Shown here piece by piece: positions 52,395-60,488 of a stretch of DNA of 64,000 nt. This DNA is from Clostridium sp. GTDB lineage: Bacteria > Bacillota > Clostridia > Lachnospirales > Lachnospiraceae. The stretch covers positions 62,001 to 126,000 of the forward strand of contig JAMPFS010000002.1 in assembly GCA_023664325.1 (NCBI GenBank), in the 5' to 3' direction. The stretch's first letter is position 1. Each line of letters begins with the position of its first letter. Under the pieces are notes generated by a model. It was not told where the DNA came from. It saw only the letters and a program-made list of their open reading frames with translations, and made no database searches. Made by a program: the position numbers and the translations under genes.

Positions 52395-55364
52395 ATGAAT
52401 TATTCAAAAAGAAATATACAAAAGAAACAAAAAAAACTCGTCTCAAAACATACAAAGAATAAAAAGAAGATTTCTTATATACTGTACAAATGCTTTCTCT
52501 TCGCATTTATATTCTGTATTGTCTCAGGTGTCGGCGCCGGAATCGGCATGTTCACCTCTATTATTGACAAAGCGCCGGATATTACAAACATTAAAGACAG
52601 TGTACAGTTAGAGGGTTTTCAAACGACCATTTATAATCAGGATGGCAAAGAACTTACAACACTCTCCACAGCGAACTCAAACCGCGTATACGTGGAATAC
52701 AATGATATTCCGGAAAATTTAATCAATGCGTTTATTGCAATTGAGGACGAGCGTTTTTGGGAGCATAATGGCGTCGATGCCAGAGGTATTTTGCGCGCAT
52801 TTTTTGTCGGTTTAAAAAACCGGAATTTTTCAGAAGGCGCTTCCACCATTACCCAGCAGCTCATCAAAAACCAGATTTTCAATGTCGGTCTTAATGAATC
52901 AACCTTTATGGATTCCTTAAGACGTAAGATTCAGGAACAGTACTTAGCCATTGAATTAGAGAAACAGATTGATAAAAAGGATATTTTGGAATTATACTTA
53001 AATGCAATTTACTTAGGGCAGGGAGCCAACGGAATCCAGACTGCTTCCGAGGTGTACTTCGGAAAAGAAAATTTAAACGACCTGACACTTTCCGAGTGTG
53101 CCGTCATTGCCGCCATCACACAGAACCCATCCGGATATGATCCCGCTGTCTATCCGGAGAAAAATCAATCCCGTAAGAATACGGTGCTGCAAAAAATGTT
53201 AGAGCAGGAGATGATCAGCCAGAGTGAATATGATATAGCAATCGCAGACAATGTATATGCCAATATTTCCCTGAATAAAAACGATGATTCCACCGCTGCC
53301 AAATCCTATAACTCTTATTATATTGATGCAGTCATTAACTCCCTGACCGACCAATTAGTGAACGAATTAGGATACAGCGAGACCCAGGCATACAACTTAA
53401 TTTATGCCGGTGGTTTAAGCATCTATATTAATCAGGATGCCGCCATCCAGCAGATTTGTGATGAACAGATTAACAATCCGGATAACTATCCGGCTGGAAC
53501 AAGCGTAGCCCTTAATTATGCATTAACCCTGTCCGATCAGAAAACCGGTGAATTATATAATTATTCCAGCAATCACCTGCTTGCCTATTATCAGGAAAAA
53601 ACACAGAATCCGAAATATAACCTGATCTACTCAAGTGAAGATACGGCAAGGGCTGCTGCCGATGAATATAAGGCGGCTACGATAGAGAAGACAGGATATA
53701 TCGAATATGCGGAATCCTTTTCCACAACCATACAGCCTCAGGCATCTTTTGTAGTGATTGACCAGGCAACCGGCTATATCAAAGCCATATGCGGCGGCCG
53801 TGGTGAAAAAAACGGCAACCTGACATTAGACCGTGCCACGGACTCCAAACGCCAGCCGGGTTCCACCTTCAAGGTATTAGCTGCATATGTTCCGGCACTC
53901 GATACAGCCGGAAAGACCCTTGCCACCAGTTATGAGGATGAGGAAACCAATTACAGTAACGGCACCCCAATTAAAAACTGGTATGCCGGTTACCGGGGAA
54001 CCCAGACCATCCGCACAGCAATCAAGGATTCCATGAATATCATTACGGTAAAGTGCTTTCAGGATGTCACGCCACAGGTCGGCTACGATTATCTGTGCCA
54101 TATGGGGATTTCGACCCTGAAAAATGGTGAAACTTCCACGAACGGCATTGCAGAAAATGACATCAATGAATCCATGTGTCTCGGCGGCTTAACGGAAGGC
54201 GTTACCAATTTGGAGCTGACTGCCGCTTATGCCTCGATTGCCAACAGCGGCACCTATGTGGAACCCACTTTTTATTCCAAAGTGTTAGACCATGATGGGA
54301 ATGTCCTGATTGACAATGAACCGGATACAAAACGTGTCATGAAAGAAACAACTGCCTGGCTCATCAACAATGCCATGCAGGATGTTGTAACTTCCGGTAC
54401 CGGCAGGGTTGCGCGCCTTTCCAGCGGCATGGTAGCAGCCGGAAAAACCGGAACCACTTCCAGCAACTACGACTACTGGTTCTGTGGTTCTACTCCATAC
54501 TATACAGCCGGTGTCTGGATGGGATATGATTCCAATACGGATTTTTCCAACTCCGATCTCCATAAAGCAATCTGGCGCAAAATTATGGACGGCATTGTCG
54601 AAATGGAAGGTCAGGATACTTCCGCTACTTTTAAAAAACCCGATGGCATTGTTACGGCAAAGGTGTGTGCAACATCCGGAATGATTCCTGTTGAGGGGCA
54701 GTGCAAATCAACCATAACCGAATATTTTGCCAAAGACACCGTACCGACCAAAACCTGTGAGATACACCAGACCGTTACCCTTTGTGATGAAAGCCATGTG
54801 AAGGCAACAAAATACTGCGAAGAAACAACCACCTACCACTACACAGTGGATGATGATGGCAATGTGACATTGGAAGATGCCGATTTCGTGCCGGAAGATG
54901 ATTTTATGGAAAAAACCTGTCCGATTCATACAAAAGATAGTGTCAAAAAAGCGAAGAAGGAACAGGATACTTCCGAACAGGAAGAATTTTTCGAGACCTA
55001 TACCATCTCTACCGTTGTAGAGGGCGGCGGCAGCATTTCCGGACCGACTTCCGCAAAAAGGGGAGAAACGATCACCTTATCCTTTATACCAAATGACGGA
55101 TTTGTCATCTCGAATGTAACGGTTGACGGTGTGGCGAAAGGCGCAGTCACCTCCTATACATTTGAAAAGATCAGCAATGACCATACGGTGGTAGTGACCT
55201 TTATCTCCAATGGGGACGAGTCATCACCTCCCGATTCAAATGGGCAAAGCGAAGATATGTACGGTATCAGGCAGCATACTCCAATCCGGCTGTGCCAGGT
55301 CTGGCACAACCGGAAGGCTGCCAAAACCAGTCAACTATTTCGTCATTTTAGGCTGGAATATTAG
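52395..55364 (+). CDS. Class A penicillin-binding protein (PBP1A) with C-terminal repeat domain
   Basis: 989 residues as read. A basic cytoplasmic head and one membrane helix (about 28-52) precede the glycosyltransferase domain: IAIEDERFWEH (catalytic Glu117), GASTITQQLIKN, RKIQEQYLAIELE. The transpeptidase domain has QPGSTFK (Ser490, Lys493), KDSMN and GKTGTT. After a Cys-containing linker, residues about 885-945 match a divergent InlB B-repeat (VVEGGGSISGPTSAKRGETI, then VTVDGV). It polymerises and crosslinks peptidoglycan. ATG follows AGGAGGCAATTT. The last 35-40 residues look non-native (see findings), and the end overlaps spoVAE's stop by 30 bp. Confidence 0.94.
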   Translation: MNYSKRNIQKKQKKLVSKHTKNKKKISYILYKCFLFAFIFCIVSGVGAGIGMFTSIIDKAPDITNIKDSVQLEGFQTTIYNQDGKELTTLSTANSNRVYVEYNDIPENLINAFIAIEDERFWEHNGVDARGILRAFFVGLKNRNFSEGASTITQQLIKNQIFNVGLNESTFMDSLRRKIQEQYLAIELEKQIDKKDILELYLNAIYLGQGANGIQTASEVYFGKENLNDLTLSECAVIAAITQNPSGYDPAVYPEKNQSRKNTVLQKMLEQEMISQSEYDIAIADNVYANISLNKNDDSTAAKSYNSYYIDAVINSLTDQLVNELGYSETQAYNLIYAGGLSIYINQDAAIQQICDEQINNPDNYPAGTSVALNYALTLSDQKTGELYNYSSNHLLAYYQEKTQNPKYNLIYSSEDTARAAADEYKAATIEKTGYIEYAESFSTTIQPQASFVVIDQATGYIKAICGGRGEKNGNLTLDRATDSKRQPGSTFKVLAAYVPALDTAGKTLATSYEDEETNYSNGTPIKNWYAGYRGTQTIRTAIKDSMNIITVKCFQDVTPQVGYDYLCHMGISTLKNGETSTNGIAENDINESMCLGGLTEGVTNLELTAAYASIANSGTYVEPTFYSKVLDHDGNVLIDNEPDTKRVMKETTAWLINNAMQDVVTSGTGRVARLSSGMVAAGKTGTTSSNYDYWFCGSTPYYTAGVWMGYDSNTDFSNSDLHKAIWRKIMDGIVEMEGQDTSATFKKPDGIVTAKVCATSGMIPVEGQCKSTITEYFAKDTVPTKTCEIHQTVTLCDESHVKATKYCEETTTYHYTVDDDGNVTLEDADFVPEDDFMEKTCPIHTKDSVKKAKKEQDTSEQEEFFETYTISTVVEGGGSISGPTSAKRGETITLSFIPNDGFVISNVTVDGVAKGAVTSYTFEKISNDHTVVVTFISNGDESSPPDSNGQSEDMYGIRQHTPIRLCQVWHNRKAAKTSQLFRHFRLEY
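55285..55314. other. Inverted repeat at the 3' end of the PBP gene
   Basis: Arms TCCGGCTGTGCCAG (55285-55298) and CTGGCACAACCGGA (55301-55314), 14 bp with one mismatch and almost no spacer. It lies in the last codons of the PBP frame and just beyond spoVAE. Neither side has a T run, so terminator function is doubtful. Confidence 0.5.
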
Positions 55365-55691
55365 CGATGCAAGATACGCATAAATCAGGGCTGCCGATGA
55401 TCCTACGGCAGCCATTTTAAATCCTCCTCGGAACAATCCGATAAATCCATCCTCGTCAATTGCCTCTTTCACTCCCTTCCAAAGATTATATCCAAACCCG
55501 GTAAGCGGCACAGAAGCCCCACTCCCCGCAAAATCCAGAAAAGGTTCATAGATCTGCAATGCCCCCAGGATCGCTCCTGCACATACAAGAATTACCATAA
55601 TTCTGCCCGGCATAAGCTTCGTTTTCTCCATTAGAATTTGCGCACAGACACAGAGCAGTCCGCCAATGACAAATGCTTTTATATAGTCCAT
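55335..55691 (-). CDS. spoVAE: Stage V sporulation protein AE
   Basis: 118 residues with four hydrophobic helices. DYIKAFVIGGLLCVCAQILM and the Gly-rich VPLTGFGYNLWKGVKEAI with GFIGLFRGGF are characteristic of SpoVAE(b). It is a membrane part of the SpoVA channel that loads dipicolinic acid into the forespore and releases it in germination. ATG follows AGGAGGAACACAAA, 17 bp after spoVAD. Its stop lies inside the tail of the convergent PBP gene. Confidence 0.95.
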   Translation of the reverse strand: MDYIKAFVIGGLLCVCAQILMEKTKLMPGRIMVILVCAGAILGALQIYEPFLDFAGSGASVPLTGFGYNLWKGVKEAIDEDGFIGLFRGGFKMAAVGSSAALIYAYLASLIFQPKMTK

Positions 55692-55708
55692 TTTGTGTTC
55701 CTCCTTTC

Positions 55709-56734
55709 TTATCTTTCCTCTCTCTTTTCAATGACAACCGCATGGGCAATACCGGGAACTGTCTGCCCCTCATTATAACTTACCGTGGAAAGCAGCGCTC
55801 CTGTCGGTATAAAAAGTATCCTATTAAGCGCTCCCTGTCTCATCTCGTTTAGCAGTTTTCCTGCCAGGGTAACTGCGCTGCAGCCGCACCCGGAACCACC
55901 GGCATGGGTATCCTGCTCTGCATCATCATATATTTCCATTCCACAATCCATGTGTACTCTTGAAATATCATATCCCTGATCGAGCATAAGTTTACATAAT
56001 ATTTCTTTCCCTACCCTGCCAAGATCTCCCGTTACAATCTTGTCATAATCCGATGGAGTCCGGTGAAAATCCTTCATATGCTGATAGATCACATCTGCTG
56101 CTGCTGGCGCCATACATGCCCCCATATTAAGGGAATCCTTCACACCATAATCTACCACTTTTCCCGTTGTAATTCCTGAAATCTGTGCATCTCCATACTC
56201 CTTTGACAGCACAAATGCGCCACAGCCTGTCACTGTCCATGTCGATGACATTGGCCTCTGGTTCCCATATTCGAGCGGAAAACGAAACTGTTTTTCGGCT
56301 CCGCCAAAATGACTTGATGCAATGGACAGCACCGTATCGGCATAGCCCGCATGTACCGTCATGGCTCCTAAAGACAATGCCTCACCAATGGTGGAGCAGG
56401 CTCCATAAAGCCCAAATAACGGAATATTAAAATCCATCAGTCCGAATGTCGTTGCAATCAACTGCCCCAGCAAATCTCCTGCGAACAGGTATCTCACATC
56501 CTCCGTTTTCAGCTTCGCCTTACGCAGCGCCAACAATGAAGTCTCCTTCATTAACTGGCTTTCTCCCTCCTCCCATGAATTTTCTCCAAATGCCGGATCC
56601 TCCACCACCGCATCAAAAGTATCCTTTAACGGGCCTTCACCCTCCTTCGGTCCCACAATACATGCCGAGGACATAATATAGACCGGTTTATCAAACGCAA
56701 TACTCTGCTTTCCCACTTGCAAGGAAGCATTCAT
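55709..56734 (-). CDS. spoVAD: Stage V sporulation protein AD
   Basis: 341 residues. The thiolase-like fold of SpoVAD, the soluble dipicolinate-binding part of the SpoVA channel. Typical segments are FDKPVYIMSSACIVGPKEGEG (key SSACIVGPKEG), GLYGACSTIGEALSLG, MGACMAPAAAD and the conserved HAGGSGCGCSAVT. ATG follows GGAGGTGGTAAA. In most Clostridia spoVAC precedes it; here the 240 bp upstream hold no gene and then a different family. Confidence 0.97.
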   Translation of the reverse strand: MNASLQVGKQSIAFDKPVYIMSSACIVGPKEGEGPLKDTFDAVVEDPAFGENSWEEGESQLMKETSLLALRKAKLKTEDVRYLFAGDLLGQLIATTFGLMDFNIPLFGLYGACSTIGEALSLGAMTVHAGYADTVLSIASSHFGGAEKQFRFPLEYGNQRPMSSTWTVTGCGAFVLSKEYGDAQISGITTGKVVDYGVKDSLNMGACMAPAAADVIYQHMKDFHRTPSDYDKIVTGDLGRVGKEILCKLMLDQGYDISRVHMDCGMEIYDDAEQDTHAGGSGCGCSAVTLAGKLLNEMRQGALNRILFIPTGALLSTVSYNEGQTVPGIAHAVVIEKREER

Positions 56735-56844
56735 TTTACCACCTCCATTTTCTGTTAATCATGCGCAAAACGCTTCCTTCCCAACTGTCCGTTGTGCCAT
56801 GCAGATAAATCACAGCCGAGTACGTTTTCGCATCTGACAAAAGA

Positions 56845-56898
56845 AGTCTGCCAGAAGCAATTTTTTTATTTTCAAACATCTCACTTTTCTGACAGACT
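56845..56898 (-). terminator. Probable terminator of the CobL-like gene
   Basis: Arms AGTCTGCCAGAAG (56845-56857) and CTTTTCTGACAGACT (ending 56898), imperfect, with a loop of about 28 nt. On the minus strand TTCTTTTG follows. It lies in the gap 56735-56974, which holds no gene. Confidence 0.6.
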
Positions 56899-56974
56899 TT
56901 TCCTCAATCTTATTATTCAATTTTCATTTGCTTTTTATGCAAAAATTCTTCAAAAGGCATTTACGTTATAAAAC

Positions 56975-57886
56975 TTATATGACCTCCCCGCTAATCATCC
57001 ACGGTGACGGCTGTGCCACCATGACACTCCGCTTATCACTCTTTGACACGGCAATCTGTAACACTTCCGTTTTCCCAATATTATATTTTGCAAAAATATT
57101 CTCGATATTTACCACCATATCCAGCTCTAAGGTGTAGATAATAAACTGCATTTTCGGATTCCGTGCAAGTAATGCCGCAATCTCTTCCTCTAACCGCTTC
57201 GATGCAACAATGAAAGCAAGACGCGGAACCGGCAGGTTTGCCATAGTCTCCTCACGAATCGCCGGAATAATCTCCACATTGTGAACACCGAACTTGCTTA
57301 CGTTATCCTGCAATGACTGCATATCCCTCTTATCAGGCTCCACCGCAATAATCGTTCCCTCACTCGCTGCGATCGCTGCCTCTATTACAATACTCTCTCC
57401 ACTCACAATACATATCGTATCACCTACATCACAGGAAAGCATGTTCATAATGACAGCGCGGATCTCATGCCCTACATAATTTACGGAACCTCTTGAAAAA
57501 AATTCATTCTTAATCCCGTAACGGGATGCCTCCCTGGTATTTTCATTGATAATAAAAATGACAACCGGTTCGGTAATCTTTTTGTCCATAAACTGTTTTA
57601 CCTTACAGGTGTCCACCACATTCTCCCCGCTTAAGCCTGTGCCAATCCACATATCGTAATCACCGTAACCGCCTTCCCACAGCTCATAAAACAGATCCGG
57701 CTGGCTCTCGTCTGCAAAAATCATAACCCGCTTATGGGTTTCAATGGTCGGAAGCACATTTTTCTTCTTTCCGCAGATATTCAGCATCTTAATCTTCTCC
57801 GGGCTGACATTCATACGCTCAGCAAAATTCCCAACCCAGCTTAACATTTCCCCACTTGTGTACATAGTCATTCCACTTGATTCCAT
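56975..57886 (-). CDS. Orphan CobL/CbiET-like protein with degenerate methyltransferase site
   Basis: 303 residues. The order of segments matches the fused precorrin-6Y methylase: MLNICGKKKNVLPTIETHKR and YGDYDMWIGTGLSGENV match the C-terminal half of CbiE. FFSRGSVNYVGHEIRAVIM, then GTIIAVEPDKRDMQSLQDNV and FGVHNVEIIPA match CbiT. Two things are missing: the first ~90 residues of CbiE with its SAM-binding part, and the CbiT glycine motif (VSGES replaces the usual GAGTG). The start is secure, with AGGAGGT 6 nt upstream. No cobalamin gene is nearby. It is probably not a corrin methylase any more; true function unknown. Confidence 0.72.
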   Translation of the reverse strand: MESSGMTMYTSGEMLSWVGNFAERMNVSPEKIKMLNICGKKKNVLPTIETHKRVMIFADESQPDLFYELWEGGYGDYDMWIGTGLSGENVVDTCKVKQFMDKKITEPVVIFIINENTREASRYGIKNEFFSRGSVNYVGHEIRAVIMNMLSCDVGDTICIVSGESIVIEAAIAASEGTIIAVEPDKRDMQSLQDNVSKFGVHNVEIIPAIREETMANLPVPRLAFIVASKRLEEEIAALLARNPKMQFIIYTLELDMVVNIENIFAKYNIGKTEVLQIAVSKSDKRSVMVAQPSPWMISGEVI

Positions 57887-57887
57887 A

Positions 57888-57950
57888 AAAATACCTCCTT
57901 GCCGTAACTTGATAACGATACCATAATTTTACTGCAATTGGAGGTATTTT
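57888..57950 (-). promoter_or_regulatory. Inverted repeat covering the RBS of the CobL-like gene, with a promoter between
   Basis: GGAGGTATTTT at the ribosome binding site (57888-57898 on the minus strand) has a perfect 11-bp complement AAAATACCTCC upstream (57940-57950), 41 bp away. In a transcript starting further upstream the two would pair and hide the RBS. A promoter (-35 TTGTAA 57949-57954, 17-bp spacer, -10 TAAAAT 57926-57931) starts transcription inside the loop, which would free the RBS. Confidence 0.55.
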
Positions 57951-57991
57951 ACAACTGTTATTCTTTTTAAACGGAGGCTGGCAGATACAAA

Positions 57992-58819
57992 TCAGAAGCT
58001 GTGACCTCCACCACCACCGCCACCGCCTCCTCCGCCACCACCGCCTCCTCCGCCGCTGTCAGAGGAACTTTGTGGCGAATATGTCCTGGTTTCATGGGTG
58101 AATTGCGCATCAAAATTTTCAATCTGCCGGGATACAAAAATCCCCTGCATAATTTCCCGATCCGATGGCTTTTTCTGCATGGAGGTTGCCTTTACGATAA
58201 AGTAATTGATTAAAAGCGCCAAAATAACAGCTAACAGTACATTACTAATATACTTCATTGGCTGGGCAATCTTCTGTCCTTTGAGCAGTTGAAGTTCCTG
58301 CTCAAACACTTTAACTGCACAGGTATAATAATCTGCATCTGTTGCGTAAGTGTACACATTATCCGTAATCGTATTTGCGTACCCCTTTGTAATCGTGCGA
58401 TAAACTGCTCCATCACTGAATATGTATATCATCCGGTTCGACATATCAATCAAAAACAGTGTTCCACTGTCACTTCCACAGGTGTCATGGTATATCCTTT
58501 CTGCGTAAGCGGCGGCAGTAGAATAATTATCATCCGTACTGTGAAAGACTACATGCCCATATGTTGTTATTTCCTGCATTTTCAAAAGCAATTCCTCTTC
58601 CTGTTCTTCTGTCAGCAGGTCTGCGTCATCCATCACAACTGCTTCATAGCCGGTTTCCGGATTCTCGTAGGTATCCGCCTTTGCCGGTACACCGATTCCC
58701 ATTATGCCAATGAGAACGGAACACATCAACAGCAGCAGGAGGCGCCTTATACTGTTGTCCGGCAGACCAAAGAAATGCGGTTTTCTCAAATGTCTCAAGT
58801 GATATCTATGCACGGTCAT
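57992..58819 (-). CDS. TPM-domain protein with polyglycine C-terminus
   Basis: About 275 residues. Signal peptide (hydrophobic LLLLLMCSVLIGIMGIGVPA, cleavage near AKA-D), then a TPM domain (DDADLLTEEQEEELLLKM, later GTLFLIDMSNRMIYIFSDG), one membrane helix (ISNVLLAVILALLINYF), and a cytoplasmic or exposed tail with 17 consecutive Gly before HSF. TPM proteins are linked to membrane protein quality or folding, mostly unexplored. The start is ATG at 58819; a GTG two codons later (58813) has better spacing to GGGGAGG. It overlaps the zinc-ribbon gene by 14 bp. Confidence 0.85.
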   Translation of the reverse strand: MTVHRYHLRHLRKPHFFGLPDNSIRRLLLLLMCSVLIGIMGIGVPAKADTYENPETGYEAVVMDDADLLTEEQEEELLLKMQEITTYGHVVFHSTDDNYSTAAAYAERIYHDTCGSDSGTLFLIDMSNRMIYIFSDGAVYRTITKGYANTITDNVYTYATDADYYTCAVKVFEQELQLLKGQKIAQPMKYISNVLLAVILALLINYFIVKATSMQKKPSDREIMQGIFVSRQIENFDAQFTHETRTYSPQSSSDSGGGGGGGGGGGGGGGGGHSF

Positions 58820-60437
58820 CACCTCCCCTGTACTCAAACTGCGGGAGCTTTCTCGTCGCAAGAATATTATAATCCTTTATCAAATCAACCAGCGTAACAA
58901 AAACGGCTGCCATACAGAAAAGATTTCCGGCATAATAATACAAATCCGACACCGGCTTTGAAAAAGCAATCAATGCTGCGACAAGAAGGGAAATCATAAT
59001 CCAAACCACTGCCGGTATGCCCCTTTTTGCCTGAACCCCCTCCGCAAGACGGATACTTTTTATGGCAAAAATCAGAGACACCACCAGGGCAATTGGTACA
59101 ATCACGCTTGTGCCGCCAAACAGCATCGCGCCGGCACTCAATATACTCACAACGACTCCACCAATCCAGATACATAAAAATATGATTAAAATGTTCGGTT
59201 TGAAAGTTTTCGATTTTTTCTTTTTGGAAGCCGTTTTCTGTGCCATGACATACGGTTTCATTCCGTCTAACGCAGCAGCGGCTTCGACCTCTGCCTGTTT
59301 TTTTCTCCGGATCATCTCCTGCGCGCCCTTATCCTCTTCATAGCTTTCTTTTGCTGCAATCTCCTTAATTTCCTGCTCATACAAAATCGTTACCAGCATT
59401 GCGAGAATGGATATTCCGCTGAGCAATGCCGACGGAATAATCGTAAGGAACAGATTCAACAATATAAACAGCGGCACGGCAAGAAGAAGGGAGGCTGCCA
59501 TATACTTGAAAATATCGACCGGCAAATCTGCGATTACCTTTCCTGTCTGTCCGTTTACCGTAGCATATGCAACTCTGTCCTTGTTCCGATAAGACATGAA
59601 CCATACCGGAAGCATGGCAAGATTTACAGCCTCACACTTCGTATGATACTTATCAGCAAGATTACCGCCAAGATCGATACTGTATCTGCCAACTTCACTG
59701 TGATGCTTGAGATAATTGGTTGTCTGCTCATTTACCTCCTCCTCGGCATCCATTCTGTAGATTTCCTCACCCACATCCGGGATATCCGCATAAAATCCAC
59801 TTAAGATGGACGGTGTAAACGAACGCATATTTTTTACATCAAAAGGGGCAATCCGCTCGCTTATATTGTCGGCAAAAGAAGATGATGCATCAAAAGATAG
59901 TCCCTTATAATAATTGTCTAAATCACCGGTCAGATCAAAATGCTCTGTAATATCATAATCTCCGCTTCTGTGCGACTGTGTACCCTTTATCAGCAAAAAA
60001 CCTTTCTGGGTAAAATAATATACCCAGTATGGCATATAGATTCCACGAAAACCATCAATATACTTAGGGTTCTTTAATTCCTTCGGGGCAAACACTGCCT
60101 TTTTCACCCTCTTTATATATTCTGTTTTGCAGTCCTCCTTTGTTTTCTTAAAAGGTATAATGAAATCCGGTTTTTGTTCCCTGCGCAGCCGGCTGCTTAG
60201 TATCGTGGACGCCCCACAGAAACTGCAAAAACCCGCTGCTGTATTATCCGTGCTATATATCTCACCGGCACATTGCGGACAGGTAAATACCGTAACCTCA
60301 TAATCCCTGCTTTCCTCTGCATCCCGATCCTTTGTAATCTCATCCGGTGAAAACTGCGCATTACAATGCCCACATGCCAATTGCTGCGAGACAATATCAA
60401 ATCGCAGATTTCCACCACAATTCGGACATTCGTACAT
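58806..60437 (-). CDS. Zinc-ribbon membrane protein (TFIIB-type ribbon)
   Basis: 543 residues. Two N-terminal zinc ribbons: CPNCGG...CGHC (residues 4-24) and CPQCAG...CSFCGAS (about 53-77). The middle (about 90-310) is soluble and strand-rich (KYIDGFRGIYMPYWVYYF and TKCEAVNLAMLPVWFMSY are typical of this family). Membrane helices lie at about 315-350, 420-470 and 480-525. Function unknown; proteins of this type are commonly encoded beside TPM-domain proteins, as here. Confidence 0.85.
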   Translation of the reverse strand: MYECPNCGGNLRFDIVSQQLACGHCNAQFSPDEITKDRDAEESRDYEVTVFTCPQCAGEIYSTDNTAAGFCSFCGASTILSSRLRREQKPDFIIPFKKTKEDCKTEYIKRVKKAVFAPKELKNPKYIDGFRGIYMPYWVYYFTQKGFLLIKGTQSHRSGDYDITEHFDLTGDLDNYYKGLSFDASSSFADNISERIAPFDVKNMRSFTPSILSGFYADIPDVGEEIYRMDAEEEVNEQTTNYLKHHSEVGRYSIDLGGNLADKYHTKCEAVNLAMLPVWFMSYRNKDRVAYATVNGQTGKVIADLPVDIFKYMAASLLLAVPLFILLNLFLTIIPSALLSGISILAMLVTILYEQEIKEIAAKESYEEDKGAQEMIRRKKQAEVEAAAALDGMKPYVMAQKTASKKKKSKTFKPNILIIFLCIWIGGVVVSILSAGAMLFGGTSVIVPIALVVSLIFAIKSIRLAEGVQAKRGIPAVVWIMISLLVAALIAFSKPVSDLYYYAGNLFCMAAVFVTLVDLIKDYNILATRKLPQFEYRGGDDRA

Positions 60438-60488
60438 ATTCCTTTCCTCTCCTCCTTTTTCCTATCTGTCAGGTCATCGTGAATATCT

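Noticed and set aside
58000..58060. Polyglycine-coding tract as a phase-variable repeat
   Set aside because: The codons vary (GGT, GGC, GGA), so there is no long pure repeat unit for slippage.
58289..58897. Open frame of 202 codons on the plus strand
   Set aside because: Antisense to the TPM gene and the end of the zinc-ribbon gene; Cys/His/Ile-rich composition is typical of a shadow frame.
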